A stretch of DNA of 64,000 nucleotides from Solibacillus palustris (lineage in GTDB: Bacteria > Bacillota > Bacilli > Bacillales_A > Planococcaceae), in NCBI RefSeq assembly GCF_022549215.1, contig NZ_JAKZFC010000005.1:124001-188000 (forward strand). The letters run 5' to 3'. Shown here piece after piece: positions 26,812 through 35,315 of the stretch. Every line of letters begins with the position of its first letter. Position 1 is the stretch's first letter. The notes beneath the pieces are model-generated. The model ran no database searches. It was not told the origin of the DNA and saw only the letters and a program-made list of their open reading frames with translations. Position numbers and translations under genes: made by a program.

Positions 26812-28059
26812 TCATTGTTGGAAAGGATTTAAAGCGTTCGTTTGATCGATGTAAATAAATGCATCGTACCTGCTACCAACTCTGGAAGGAACGTAATTTC
26901 CGTAGGCTTCAAACGCGGGATTATACACAACGCCAATCGCACGGTGACCAATCCAATCATTAAATAACTCTCTATTTTCATCATTAAATAATAATACTTT
27001 ATCTTTTGGACTTGCTGCATGGAGTTGGCCTTCCCATTTGCTTAGTATTGCAGGTGGGACTTTTATAATTTCAAAAGGATCCCCCCAACTATCTGCAGCA
27101 ATTACAGTGCCTTCATATGTGCCAAAACCAATTGCATAGGTGTTTTCCTTCCCACATTGCTCTCGAATAACTTGACCGACATTTATCAGTTGCTCATTTT
27201 TCATTGATGTTTCAGAAGCATCACCAATATGTGTGTTATGCTCCCAAACGATGATCTTTGTTTCTTCTCCGTAATATTTGCGTAATTCATGAATCGCTTC
27301 CACCATATGATAATCGCGCGTATTCCACGATTTTTCATCTGACATCATCTTTCGGTAGTACGCTTCTGCATTTTTGGCAACGAGTGCATTCATCACCACA
27401 TTTAAATCTTCTTCCTGCCTACTGGAATAATATTCTTCATGATTCCGTAATGAGTGTAATAAGGAAGCTACTTCGCTAATACATTCATCAGAAAATTGAG
27501 CTGTGGAAAGGGCGTAATGCTCTGGCATACGATTGTACGGTTCAAAGCAAGTAAAAGCCTTTTTTGCATGCTCTAAATCAACCTGATATTGCGGATTATT
27601 CGATAAAAATTTTAATACTTCATCAATTGATTCGAATAGGCTATATAAATCTATACCATAAAAGCCTACTTTTTGTTCGCGATTTCTATTGATCTCTTTT
27701 AGCCATTCAGTAAAGGTTGCGACTTCTTCATTTGCCCACATCCATGTTGGCCAACGATGGAAAGCTTTCATTAAAACATCTTTTATGGTTTCGCCTTCCA
27801 CACTGTAGCCCTTTACATATCGGTTCACTGCTTGAGCGGATGGCCAATCCCCTTCTACTGCAATCAGTTGAAATTCTTTTTGTTCAATTAACTTTTTTGA
27901 GAGCTCGGCACGAATTTTATAAAATTCTGATGTTCCGTGGGACGCTTCGCCTATCATCACAATTTTTGCGTCTTCAATTGCCTCCACAATTTTATTTAAA
28001 CTTACATCGCTTAATGGCAGGGAATGTTCGGAAATAGCCTGAATTAATTTTTTTGTCAT
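26812..28059 (-). CDS. Erythromycin esterase family protein
   Basis: This 415-residue protein belongs to the EreA/EreB-like family. The characteristic active-site motifs are GEASHGTSEFY near residues 37-47 (with Glu38 and His41), VEGDWPSA near 70, and WEHNTHIGD near 285. Members of the family hydrolyse the macrolactone ring of erythromycin, but most chromosomal homologues in Bacillales have no proven macrolide activity. AAGGAG lies before the ATG. It is the first intact gene to the right of the island and convergent with it. Confidence 0.88.
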   Translation of the reverse strand: MTKKLIQAISEHSLPLSDVSLNKIVEAIEDAKIVMIGEASHGTSEFYKIRAELSKKLIEQKEFQLIAVEGDWPSAQAVNRYVKGYSVEGETIKDVLMKAFHRWPTWMWANEEVATFTEWLKEINRNREQKVGFYGIDLYSLFESIDEVLKFLSNNPQYQVDLEHAKKAFTCFEPYNRMPEHYALSTAQFSDECISEVASLLHSLRNHEEYYSSRQEEDLNVVMNALVAKNAEAYYRKMMSDEKSWNTRDYHMVEAIHELRKYYGEETKIIVWEHNTHIGDASETSMKNEQLINVGQVIREQCGKENTYAIGFGTYEGTVIAADSWGDPFEIIKVPPAILSKWEGQLHAASPKDKVLLFNDENRELFNDWIGHRAIGVVYNPAFEAYGNYVPSRVGSRYDAFIYIDQTNALNPFQQ

Positions 28060-28168
28060 GAGAAACTCCTTTTGAAAATGGATGTTTCATTATTATTAAC
28101 AAATTAATGTATTGTTATGAAACAAATTTTGGATATATCCCATTTAAAGATTGCGTGGGTTGTACCGC

Positions 28169-28645
28169 TTATATAATTCCAAAAGCATTATCTATTCTAT
28201 TCGCTATAACTGTAATATCTTCATTAACGAATATGAACGTATCTCTAATTCTTACATAACTTTCAACAGCTTGTCCTAAATGCTCATCTTCTTCTAGTAT
28301 CTCTTCTAAATCTTCACTAATATCGTAACTATCAGAATGATAATCATAAAAACAATTTTCTACCTCACTACCAATACCCTTTTCTTCAAAATATTTAGCC
28401 ATTTTCTGCATTACATCATATAATTTTTTATCAGAAAAATATTTATACAAATTGCCATCATCCATCTCAATATATAAATATTTGAAACAATACTCACTCC
28501 AAAGTTCATCCTGATTAATAAGAAATATGAAAAGAAATCTTTCCTCTTCAGTATCATTTCTAAAATACATCTCATCTGAATTTAACTCATATTTACTAAT
28601 CCCTTTTAGAATAATTCTTTTGTTATCTATTACGATAACGCCCAT
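28169..28645 (-). CDS. Acidic hypothetical protein
   Basis: This 158-residue very acidic protein is not recognised. It has a beta-rich N-terminal half with many aromatic residues and a helical C-terminus, with no transmembrane segment. Size and charge resemble immunity proteins of polymorphic toxins, but no toxin gene lies beside it, so that is only a thought. AAGGATG lies before the ATG. Confidence 0.5.
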   Translation of the reverse strand: MGVIVIDNKRIILKGISKYELNSDEMYFRNDTEEERFLFIFLINQDELWSEYCFKYLYIEMDDGNLYKYFSDKKLYDVMQKMAKYFEEKGIGSEVENCFYDYHSDSYDISEDLEEILEEDEHLGQAVESYVRIRDTFIFVNEDITVIANRIDNAFGII

Positions 28646-29151
28646 TTACTAATCATCCTTTTTTACACTGATTTATAAATTTATTGATACTATATTCTGA
28701 TAAGGGTGTTTTTAGTAATTTTAAATTTAAATATGCTGAATATGACTAACTCGACTTCGGAAGTTAACCCCTAAAGTACTTACAGTGAAGAGCCATATCC
28801 ATTCCACGGTAAATGTAAGGTGCTACCTAAACCTTAAGGGAAATGAATATGATTCAAATTCATCTTCGAATAAATTTTTAAGAAAAAGTAGCAATTGTCC
28901 TGCCCTTGCCTTTAAGTTTTTAATATTCTATATTAAAACGATGTAAAAACGTGATTGAATTGTTAATAATATTTAAAAAAGGTGCTTATTTCATTGAATT
29001 TGGAATATAGTAATCGATAAATAGAGTAAGGAGAAGTAAGACCAATAAATCAAATAAGGCGAGAGGGGCGTATAGGATAGCGGAGTAATTGGTATTTTTA
29101 CGTAAGTGAAAGACCGTTTATGAGTATATTCGAGAAAAGGATGAGGATAAT
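28646..29151. other. Intergenic, nothing recognised
   Basis: About 500 AT-rich bases between divergent genes. I see no ORF, repeat or strong hairpin. The promoter of the gene at 29152 should lie here, but no clear boxes stand out. Confidence 0.4.
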
Positions 29152-29463
29152 ATGAATCAAATTTTCAAAAAAGATGAGTTTATTATTATTCCTTTTTATA
29201 AAGGGCGAAAGCAAGAATTTATGGTCGTCAATACGAAGAAAGAGTTTAAAAATGGACATACGCACTTGAAGTCATTTAAAATGGCCAAGTATTTAATTAA
29301 TCTTGCGCGATGCCAAAAAATCAATTCCGGATTGAGACCATATTTATTAACAAGCCTTACAAGAATATCAACAAATCATGAATATATTCAGAAATTAGAA
29401 GAGCTTTTAGCCGTTAAGAGAAGTAAAGGGAACAAAGCTTCTTATTATAATAAAGCGATTTAA
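29152..29463 (+). CDS. Small conserved-looking basic protein
   Basis: This 103-residue basic protein starts with FKKDEFIIIPFYKGRKQEFM, a beta-rich part, and continues with helices (MAKYLINLARCQKINSGLRP). No family is recognised. It has a terminator 45 bp behind it, and its codon use is like the core genes. Confidence 0.55.
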   Translation: MNQIFKKDEFIIIPFYKGRKQEFMVVNTKKEFKNGHTHLKSFKMAKYLINLARCQKINSGLRPYLLTSLTRISTNHEYIQKLEELLAVKRSKGNKASYYNKAI

Positions 29464-29509
29464 ATATACAAATGTGATTGTACCTAGAAATAGGCAATAA
29501 AATAGATAG

Positions 29510-29546
29510 ACCGCTTTTTCGAGAAATTGAAAGAGCGGTTTTTTTG
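29510..29546 (+). terminator. Terminator
   Basis: ACCGCTTTTTC (29510-29520) pairs with GAAAGAGCGGT (29529-29539), one G-U, followed by seven T. Confidence 0.9.
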
Positions 29547-29665
29547 CAAGAAACAATATTTTATCTAGATGCCAGTCATTTTTTGCGCACGGAAATTTGC
29601 TAGTAAAAGCTTGTTAGGGATGGAACTCATTTTCCCTAAATTACGTATTTGGCTATGAATCCAAT

Positions 29666-29971
29666 TTAAATCATTTTTAATAACGCTTCTTCACCAGTCA
29701 TACCTTCTTCGATGCCACACGCTTTCGCTTCGTATGTGACGGATTCCAATGGCGCTTTTAATAAGTCATCGATCGTTCTTACACCAACCGCACGACCAGC
29801 AATGATTTTGCGATCGGCTAATTTTTCATTTAACAGTCCGACATCCAGCGCACCACACATAATGTACCCACATTCATTCGAAATCGTCAGCAATGTTGTT
29901 TTAGGTAAATGAACCGTTACAGCTGTAAATAAATGTCCTTGAAGATCAATCGTTTCAGTATATACGATAAC
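29666..29971 (-). CDS. yunC: YunC-like DUF1805 protein with non-canonical start
   Basis: The frame encodes a DUF1805 protein: TVHLPKTTLLTISNECGYIM, then CGALDVGLLNEKL, RKIIAGRAVGVRT and APLESVT. Conservation continues upstream of the first ATG/GTG/TTG-type codon (TTG at 29893). With the start at GTT 29971 or ATC 29968 the protein would be about 101 residues, the size I expect for YunC. AAGGGGG lies seven bases before that point on the minus strand. So either a non-canonical start is used or the start codon was lost by mutation. Function of the family is unknown. Confidence 0.7.
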   Translation of the reverse strand, partial: VIVYTETIDLQGHLFTAVTVHLPKTTLLTISNECGYIMCGALDVGLLNEKLADRKIIAGRAVGVRTIDDLLKAPLESVTYEAKACGIEEGMTGEEALLKMI

Positions 29972-30183
29972 CTTTGCCCCCTTTTATATAAATCATATGA
30001 ACCAATTAGAAATAGGTACTTGTTTTGGACGAAATTATGTGGTTTGTTTCAATTTTAATCAAACTAATGAAGATGAGCTGCTAAACGTTCAGGTGTTGCT
30101 TACTTCTTTCTAATGCATAATTTTGCAACTGAGTAAAAAAATTGAGCATTTTTCAAATCAGTTTTTTGCTATTTGTCTAAATC

Positions 30184-30264
30184 GATATACGACTTAAATT
30201 AAAATAAGTGACAAACGCCTTTTTCTGCATCTGATAGCGCTTATTTTTAAATAAGTTGTATATC
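30184..30264. repeat. Imperfect inverted repeat with 25-bp arms
   Basis: Positions 30184-30208 match the reverse complement of 30240-30264 at 21 of 25 bases, around a 31-base centre. It is not followed by a T run. It may be a small inserted element or a cruciform; no reading frame lies within. Confidence 0.6.
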
Positions 30265-30499
30265 AAATTCACCATTTCACGAATATACTAAAAAATATGT
30301 TGGGCAAATTTTTTTAAAATGCTTTTAAAATTTGATTTAAGCCTGTAACGACGGCTTTTTCATGAGTTGAATAATAAATGATTGTTGGTTTTCTCAGAGT
30401 GTTACTGTCTATTTTCCACTTTAAAAAATGCGTTTTCGTTCAATAAACAGCTTTTTTCTAATAAAATGAGTGCTTTTTAAATTGAAAAATTATTTATAA

Positions 30500-30690
30500 G
30501 GGTATGATGACCATCCTGAAACTTCAAGTAACATAGGAAAATTAGATAAGCTTAACGGCGGTGTCGAATCATTGCGAGTAGTCTTTAAAGTTTATCAAAA
30601 AGAACGTCCGCATTATTGGAACGAATAACAAAAGTTGAAGGGTCTGTTAGCTCGGCGCATAAACGATTAGATCCATTGGGAGGAGAATAG
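30500..30690 (+). pseudogene. XhlA-like (hemolysin-type) phage lysis gene remnant
   Basis: Two frames give NIGKLDKLNGGVESLRVVFK and, after a shift, LERITKVEGSVSSAHKRLDP followed by LGGE and TAG at about 30690. The heptad-like ERITKVEGSVSSAHKRLD is typical of XhlA-type phage proteins placed directly before holins. The transmembrane end is missing. Confidence 0.45.
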
Positions 30691-30694
30691 TGGA

Positions 30695-30877
30695 ATGAGA
30701 ATCAAACTGATAGCACTTATAGAAGTGCGGAAAATGATTACATTGTTATTTGCTATCGTATTTGCTTATTTAGCGGTGTCTGGAAGAATTCCGGTAGAGT
30801 ATACACTATCCATTTTAACGATGGTATTTGGTTATTATTTTGGTAAATCAACTGCACAGGATGGTAATAGCAAATGA
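30695..30877 (+). CDS. Holin-like small membrane protein
   Basis: This 60-residue protein has two hydrophobic helices (MITLLFAIVFAYLAVSG and YTLSILTMVFGYYFG) and a short polar C-terminus. Its size and its place between an XhlA-like remnant and an amidase fragment fit a phage holin. GGGAGGAG precedes the ATG. Its stop overlaps the ATG of the amidase fragment. The module around it is broken, so it is probably no longer used. Confidence 0.55.
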   Translation: MRIKLIALIEVRKMITLLFAIVFAYLAVSGRIPVEYTLSILTMVFGYYFGKSTAQDGNSK

Positions 30878-30996
30878 TTACGATTATTTCCCTTGGTCAC
30901 TACAGATCACGAACTGGCGCACAAGGGTTAATTGACGAAAGTACTTGTGCTATTAAAGTTTCAAGATGTGAAGCGGGCATCATTACAAATTTTTAA
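30874..30996 (+). pseudogene. N-acetylmuramoyl-L-alanine amidase, N-terminal fragment
   Basis: ATG 30874 begins ITIISLGHYRSRTGAQGLID, the start of an amidase_3-type cell-wall hydrolase whose usual DGHY zinc histidine is kept as LGHY. After about 30 residues the frame leaves the family and stops at 30996. Confidence 0.65.
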
Positions 30997-31028
30997 TGAA
31001 TGTAATATGAGGAAATCGCAAAGCGCGC

Positions 31029-31151
31029 GATCGAATACGTAAAGCAGTAGTAGATGGAGTATTTCCTTCACCAGATGATAATGTTGAAAATTACGCAACA
31101 GGTCAATTATTAGAGTATGCACTCATTTATATTGAGCGTACTCGTAAATAA
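31029..31151 (+). pseudogene. Short phage gene end, unknown
   Basis: A frame without start reads RIRKAVVDGVFPSPDDNVEN and ATGQLLEYALIYIERTRK before TAA at 31149-31151. It is the tail of an unrecognised gene, possibly the end of the same amidase. Confidence 0.4.
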
Positions 31152-31155
31152 TTTT

Positions 31156-31199
31156 AAGCCCGTCACTACTGTTTTATCACAGTGGTGGCGGGCTTTTTT
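31156..31199 (+). terminator. Terminator of the prophage remnant
   Basis: AAGCCCGTCACTACTG (31156-31171) pairs with 31180-31195 over 16 positions, two of them G-U, then six T. The strength suggests it ended a highly expressed lysis operon. Confidence 0.88.
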
Positions 31200-31246
31200 G
31201 CGTTTATACATGTGTCCAAGTTCGACAATGGATAATACTCCATGTT

Positions 31247-32584
31247 TCATTTTTTTGATGAAAGAAAATTATTTTTCAAGTGATCAAACGAAATCGGTTT
31301 ACTAAATAAAAACCCTTGGAATGAATCGCATTTCATCTTCTTTAATAATTGTAGTTGCTTTTCTGTTTCAACACCTTCAGCGACAATATTTAAGTTCAGT
31401 TGATGACCGAGCGTTATCATCATTTTAACTATTTTTTGACTAGTCTCATCCATTTCTAAGTTTGATATAAAGCTACGATCAATCTTTATTTCATCAATTT
31501 TTAATTCTTTCAAATATTTTAAGGAAGAATAAGAAGTGCCAAAATCATCTATGGATAATTTTATTCCAGTTGCCCTTAGGCGATTGACTGTATCGACATT
31601 TTCTTGATGAATAAGAAACCGTTCAGTTACTTCTAGAGTAAGATTTTTTGGTTGGAGCGACATCCTTTCTAAAAGCTCTGCCACCATTTCGGGAAAACGA
31701 GGATTGTCAAATTGTTGGGCAGAAATATTAACAGAAAGGCTTAAATCAGGCCAACCATATTGATGTAACTTTTTCAATTTATAAATAGATTGAGTTAAAA
31801 TCCATTTTTCTATGTTAAGAATAAATCCTGTTTCCTCAGCAACAGGTAGAAAAGAGGCTGGTGACAATAATCCTAAATGAGGATGATTCCAACGAATAAG
31901 TGCTTCGACAGCTAGTAACTGTTCGTTTACACCAAAGAAGGGTTGAAAATATACCTCAAATTCTTCATTTTCTAAGGCTGTATATAATTCGGTTAATACT
32001 TTTTCGTTTTTTTCTTTTAAACGATTATCTATTTCAAATGAATAAAGGGGAGTACAATTACTGTTATTTGAAATCTCTATGGCCATAGAGGCTAGTTTGC
32101 TATAAAAATCGACGGCATGTAACGTTTTTTCAACTGGATTTCCTAAATCTCTACTATAAATTGCAATTGTTCCTAATAATTCATTTTTTGAAGAGAGAAG
32201 AGGTGTTGAAAAACAAGCACGAAATCCATGTACAATTGCATTATTTCGTTGTTTTTCCAAAATAGGATTATTTTCAATATCTGATACGATAACCGGTTGT
32301 TTTAAATAGGCAGCAGCTCCACATGAACCTCCATAAGGACTGACTTCTACTGGTTCCATAGAATTTATAAAGTTTGTAGGGAGAGAGGAACTCACCGTTT
32401 CTCCTAATTGATTTAGTGTGGGATTGTACAACATGATGGCCCCATACAGACTAAAAGGATCGCACGAATTTTCAATGCTATTCACAATAAAATTTAGTAT
32501 TTTATTTAACGGCATACCGGATGAAATCATATGGATAATGGTAGTTTGATTCTCAAATAAGGATTTCTGAACTGTAATCATCAT
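31247..32584 (-). CDS. GAF-EAL protein, cyclic-di-GMP phosphodiesterase
   Basis: This 445-residue cytoplasmic protein has a GAF sensory domain (about 20-170) and an EAL domain (about 195-445). The EAL motifs are intact: EALIRWNHP near 217, SVNISAQQF near 275, IDDFGTSYSS near 330, EGVET near 400 and SFQGFLFSKP near 425. So it should hydrolyse cyclic di-GMP to pGpG, controlled by a ligand of the GAF domain. GAGG precedes the ATG. It is divergent from the response regulator, and the CCCTA array in the shared intergenic region may control both. Confidence 0.9.
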   Translation of the reverse strand: MMITVQKSLFENQTTIIHMISSGMPLNKILNFIVNSIENSCDPFSLYGAIMLYNPTLNQLGETVSSSLPTNFINSMEPVEVSPYGGSCGAAAYLKQPVIVSDIENNPILEKQRNNAIVHGFRACFSTPLLSSKNELLGTIAIYSRDLGNPVEKTLHAVDFYSKLASMAIEISNNSNCTPLYSFEIDNRLKEKNEKVLTELYTALENEEFEVYFQPFFGVNEQLLAVEALIRWNHPHLGLLSPASFLPVAEETGFILNIEKWILTQSIYKLKKLHQYGWPDLSLSVNISAQQFDNPRFPEMVAELLERMSLQPKNLTLEVTERFLIHQENVDTVNRLRATGIKLSIDDFGTSYSSLKYLKELKIDEIKIDRSFISNLEMDETSQKIVKMMITLGHQLNLNIVAEGVETEKQLQLLKKMKCDSFQGFLFSKPISFDHLKNNFLSSKK

Positions 32585-32664
32585 TTTTTCCTCTTTTCAA
32601 AAAAGTTATGAATTTATCGGAGTATTCTTATTTACTATTATTACAACTATTTATAATTATCACT

Positions 32665-32775
32665 ATAAGGGAAAGCCCTAAGCGTTAAATATAAAAATCC
32701 CTATACTTTACTAGTTCATTCCCTAAAATGAATGGGCTATTCACCCTATCCTGTAAACTTAATCAAAAATCCCTA
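32665..32775. promoter_or_regulatory. Array of five CCCTA elements, likely response-regulator sites
   Basis: CCCTA begins at 32676, 32699, 32721, 32744 and 32771, spaced 23, 22, 23 and 27 bp. Two of them are full AAAAATCCCTA boxes (32693-32703 and 32765-32775). The first is part of an inverted AGGG/CCCT pair (32669-32679). The same box recurs at 36186-36196. Confidence 0.65.
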
Positions 32776-32804
32776 CGTTTAACCAATATTTGTGAGATAT
32801 ATGG

Positions 32805-32810
32805 TATAGT
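32805..32810 (+). promoter_or_regulatory. -10 box of the response-regulator gene
   Basis: TATAGT at 32805-32810 has no good -35 box at the right distance. An AAAAATCCCTA box is centred about 45 bp before the expected start, the place of an activator. This suggests self-activation. Confidence 0.5.
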
Positions 32811-32844
32811 ATTTTTAGAGATTCTAATTTAGGGAGGTGCAAGT

Positions 32845-33489
32845 ATGATTTCAGTATTGCTTGCCGACGATCATGCCATTGTACGCTCGGGAATTAAACA
32901 TATGATTAATAGTCAAACGGACATGAAGGTAATAGATGAAGCGGAGAACGGAGAAGAAGCCGTTCATAAAGCATTAGAAAAAAAACCTGATGTAATCATC
33001 ATGGATTTAAATATGCCAAAGAAGAGCGGCCTTATAGCAACAAAACAAATTAATGAAGCTAATAATAAGGTGAAGATCATCGTTTTAACGATGCATGAAG
33101 GGAAGGAATATCTATTCCACGCTTTGCAGGCGGGGGCTTCTAGCTACTTATTAAAAAGTTATCATGAATATGATTTATTAGAAGCGATTCGGACAGTTTA
33201 CCGCGGAGAAGCTTATTTATATCCTAATGCTACAAAACTTTTATTAGAAGAATATATGAAAAAATCAATTGACAATGAGAGTAATTTGCAAAAATTGACG
33301 GGCCGCGAACAAGAGGTATTATCTTATTTGGCTAAGGGTTATACCAATCGGGAAATAGGGGAGATTTTGTTTCTTTCAATAAAGACGATAGAATCCCATA
33401 GATCGAAAATTATGGATAAATTACAACTGAAAACACGTCCAGATTTAGTGGAATTTGCAGTGAAAAATGGCTATTTAGATTTTGATTAA
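32845..33489 (+). CDS. NarL/LuxR-type response regulator
   Basis: This 214-residue protein has a receiver domain (about 1-120; acidic pair DD at 8-9, phospho-acceptor Asp54 in IIMDLNMP, Lys in the YLLKSY position) and a C-terminal LuxR HTH (about 148-210, LTGREQEVLSYLAKGYTNRE). Phosphorylation by the histidine kinase gene 14 bp downstream should allow it to bind DNA as a dimer. GGGAGGTG precedes the ATG. Likely targets are the AAAAATCCCTA boxes next to it. Confidence 0.95.
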   Translation: MISVLLADDHAIVRSGIKHMINSQTDMKVIDEAENGEEAVHKALEKKPDVIIMDLNMPKKSGLIATKQINEANNKVKIIVLTMHEGKEYLFHALQAGASSYLLKSYHEYDLLEAIRTVYRGEAYLYPNATKLLLEEYMKKSIDNESNLQKLTGREQEVLSYLAKGYTNREIGEILFLSIKTIESHRSKIMDKLQLKTRPDLVEFAVKNGYLDFD

Positions 33490-33503
33490 GGGAGCACAAG
33501 CAG

Positions 33504-35027
33504 ATGGTAGCTTTAAAGAAACAAGAAATTAAATTTATAATTTTTTCAATCTTTGCATTACTTTTGCTGTTCCGATTTCAAATGGCACACATATCTGCAG
33601 ATGTAGATGAACATTTTTTATTACTACATACATTGCTTGAGTTATTTAGTATATTTGTTTCTTTTTCTTTATTTGTACAGGCATGGATAACTTACTCTAC
33701 CCATCGACTAAAATCCCAATATTTCATTGGGTTAGTTTTTCTAGCGGTAGGCTGTTTTGATTTAGCTCATACTTTTACTTATAAGGGAATGCCCTTTATT
33801 AACGATGAGTTTTCTGCTACCCGTGCCACATGGTTTTGGATTGTAGCACGATTAATAGAAAGTATTGGCGTTGCTCTGTTTGTCTTTAGACCAAACCAAA
33901 TGCTATTTATTAAACGTGGTTGGGGTCTCGGTGTAACCGTCCTAATTGTGAGTATTTGTACAACGATTATTCTTACAATACCAGAACAACTTCCGGTACT
34001 ACTTAATGAACAAGGGGTTACAGGTCTTAAAGTTTCGCTTGAGTATGTAATAAGTACAACTATTTTTATTACATTTATTACTTTATTAACAAGATATATA
34101 AAAGAGTCACAACCAACTATCGATATGCTCCGCATGATTTTTGCCTTATTTATCATGATGGTGGCTGAGCTCTTTTTTACCCTTTATACGCATGTGTATG
34201 CGATTGAAAATTTATTAGGGCACTGTTTCAAATTTATTGCATACATTTATATTTATCGTGCCATCTATTTCCCTGAGATTCAGCAGATCCTAACTGACAA
34301 AGAAAATGCGGAAAAGCAACAAATGGAAGCAGAGCTAAAGTTATATGAGGCTGAAAAAAACTTATCCAGACAAGTGTTTGAAGCACATGAAGAGGAAAGA
34401 AAGCGTGTATCTAGAGAATTACATGATAGTCTCGGTCAATCCCTATATAGCATTCTAGTTACTTTAAATACTGTAAATAAAGATCAATCCGTAGAAAAGA
34501 ATGAAGAAAGCGTTCAAACTATAAAGATGATGACACAAGAGGCAATGAAGGAAGTAAAAGAAATTGCACGTTCATTAAGGCCAAGTACATTAGATGATTT
34601 AGGGTTTATTCCAGCTATGAGGTCCTATCTTGAAACATACAAGCAGATTCATAATATCTCAGTTCAATTTGAAATAAAAAGGGGAGTTGGGAGGTTAAAG
34701 CCAGAAATTGAAACAGCTCTCTATCGAATCTGTCAAGAAGCGCTAAATAATACAGCGAAATACGCGAAAGCAAGCGAAGTCTATGTATCTCTTAATATGG
34801 ATGAGGATTCAGTAGATTTGACAATTAAAGATAATGGTATCGGATTTTGCGTAGAGGATTATTTAAAAAACGCACAGCGAAAAGGTATCGGTTTATATAG
34901 TATAAAGGAGCGAGCAGAAGGGGTAGGTGGTTCTGCGCAGTTTCATTCTAAAGCAAATGAGGGAACGACAATCGAAATTTCTGTCCCGAGAAATGTGGAT
35001 GAAAAAGTTGAACCATTAACTTGCTGA
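33504..35027 (+). CDS. MASE3 membrane histidine kinase
   Basis: This 507-residue protein begins with seven predicted membrane helices of the MASE3 type (about 10-265, with LAVGCFDLAHTFTYKGMPF as a typical signature). A short coiled coil leads to the HisKA_3 dimerisation domain with the phospho-acceptor in SRELHDSLGQSLY (His near 306), the LRPSTLDDLGF motif near 355, and an HATPase domain with the N box ICQEALNNTAKYA and DNGIGF. It probably senses a membrane or small-molecule signal and phosphorylates the response regulator upstream; the two genes are 14 bp apart. The convergent gene at 35316 looks like a degenerate copy of its kinase part. Confidence 0.93.
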   Translation: MVALKKQEIKFIIFSIFALLLLFRFQMAHISADVDEHFLLLHTLLELFSIFVSFSLFVQAWITYSTHRLKSQYFIGLVFLAVGCFDLAHTFTYKGMPFINDEFSATRATWFWIVARLIESIGVALFVFRPNQMLFIKRGWGLGVTVLIVSICTTIILTIPEQLPVLLNEQGVTGLKVSLEYVISTTIFITFITLLTRYIKESQPTIDMLRMIFALFIMMVAELFFTLYTHVYAIENLLGHCFKFIAYIYIYRAIYFPEIQQILTDKENAEKQQMEAELKLYEAEKNLSRQVFEAHEEERKRVSRELHDSLGQSLYSILVTLNTVNKDQSVEKNEESVQTIKMMTQEAMKEVKEIARSLRPSTLDDLGFIPAMRSYLETYKQIHNISVQFEIKRGVGRLKPEIETALYRICQEALNNTAKYAKASEVYVSLNMDEDSVDLTIKDNGIGFCVEDYLKNAQRKGIGLYSIKERAEGVGGSAQFHSKANEGTTIEISVPRNVDEKVEPLTC

Positions 35028-35031
35028 AGCA

Positions 35032-35192
35032 AGTTAAAGCCCCCGGCGGATGTCACAGATTTTTAGAGAAGTTAATTTAGGATGTTAGCCTAAGTACGTC
35101 GCATCCATGCGACAACGGCTAACTAACCTGCATCGTGCAGGCCTAAGCTCGAAAAAAATCTGGACAAGGGTTAGCCGAGGCGTAATTGATTA
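35032..35192. repeat. Structured intergenic repeat, copy 2
   Basis: It begins AGTTAAAGCCCCCGGCGGAT and ends GGCGTAATTGATTA like copy 1 at 1961. Stems: outer CAGATTTTT/AAAAATCTG (35056-35064 with 35154-35162); GTTAGCC/GGCTAAC (35084-35090 with 35117-35123) enclosing GTCGCAT/ATGCGAC (35098-35104 with 35107-35113); then CCTGCA/TGCAGG (35127-35132 with 35136-35141). This gives a branched fold. Confidence 0.8.
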
Positions 35193-35208
35193 TTCTCGTA
35201 AGACAATA

Positions 35209-35256
35209 CTCTTTTGTAGAAGACATCGTTCTAAGTCTTCTACAAAGGAGTTTTTT
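35209..35256 (+). terminator. Terminator of the two-component operon
   Basis: CTCTTTTGTAGAAGAC (35209-35224) pairs with 35235-35250 through 16 pairs, one G-U, followed by six T. Confidence 0.92.
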
Positions 35257-35315
35257 GTTTTTATTAGATAGGCAGTAACGCGGTTATTTAGGTACGCGTC
35301 GATTTTTTGTTAGTG

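Larger units (their letters stand above)
29972..30694. other. Intergenic with an imperfect 81-bp palindrome and prophage traces
   Basis: Apart from the palindrome at 30184-30264 and the XhlA-like piece from about 30500, no gene is seen. The DNA is strongly AT-rich. Confidence 0.4.
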
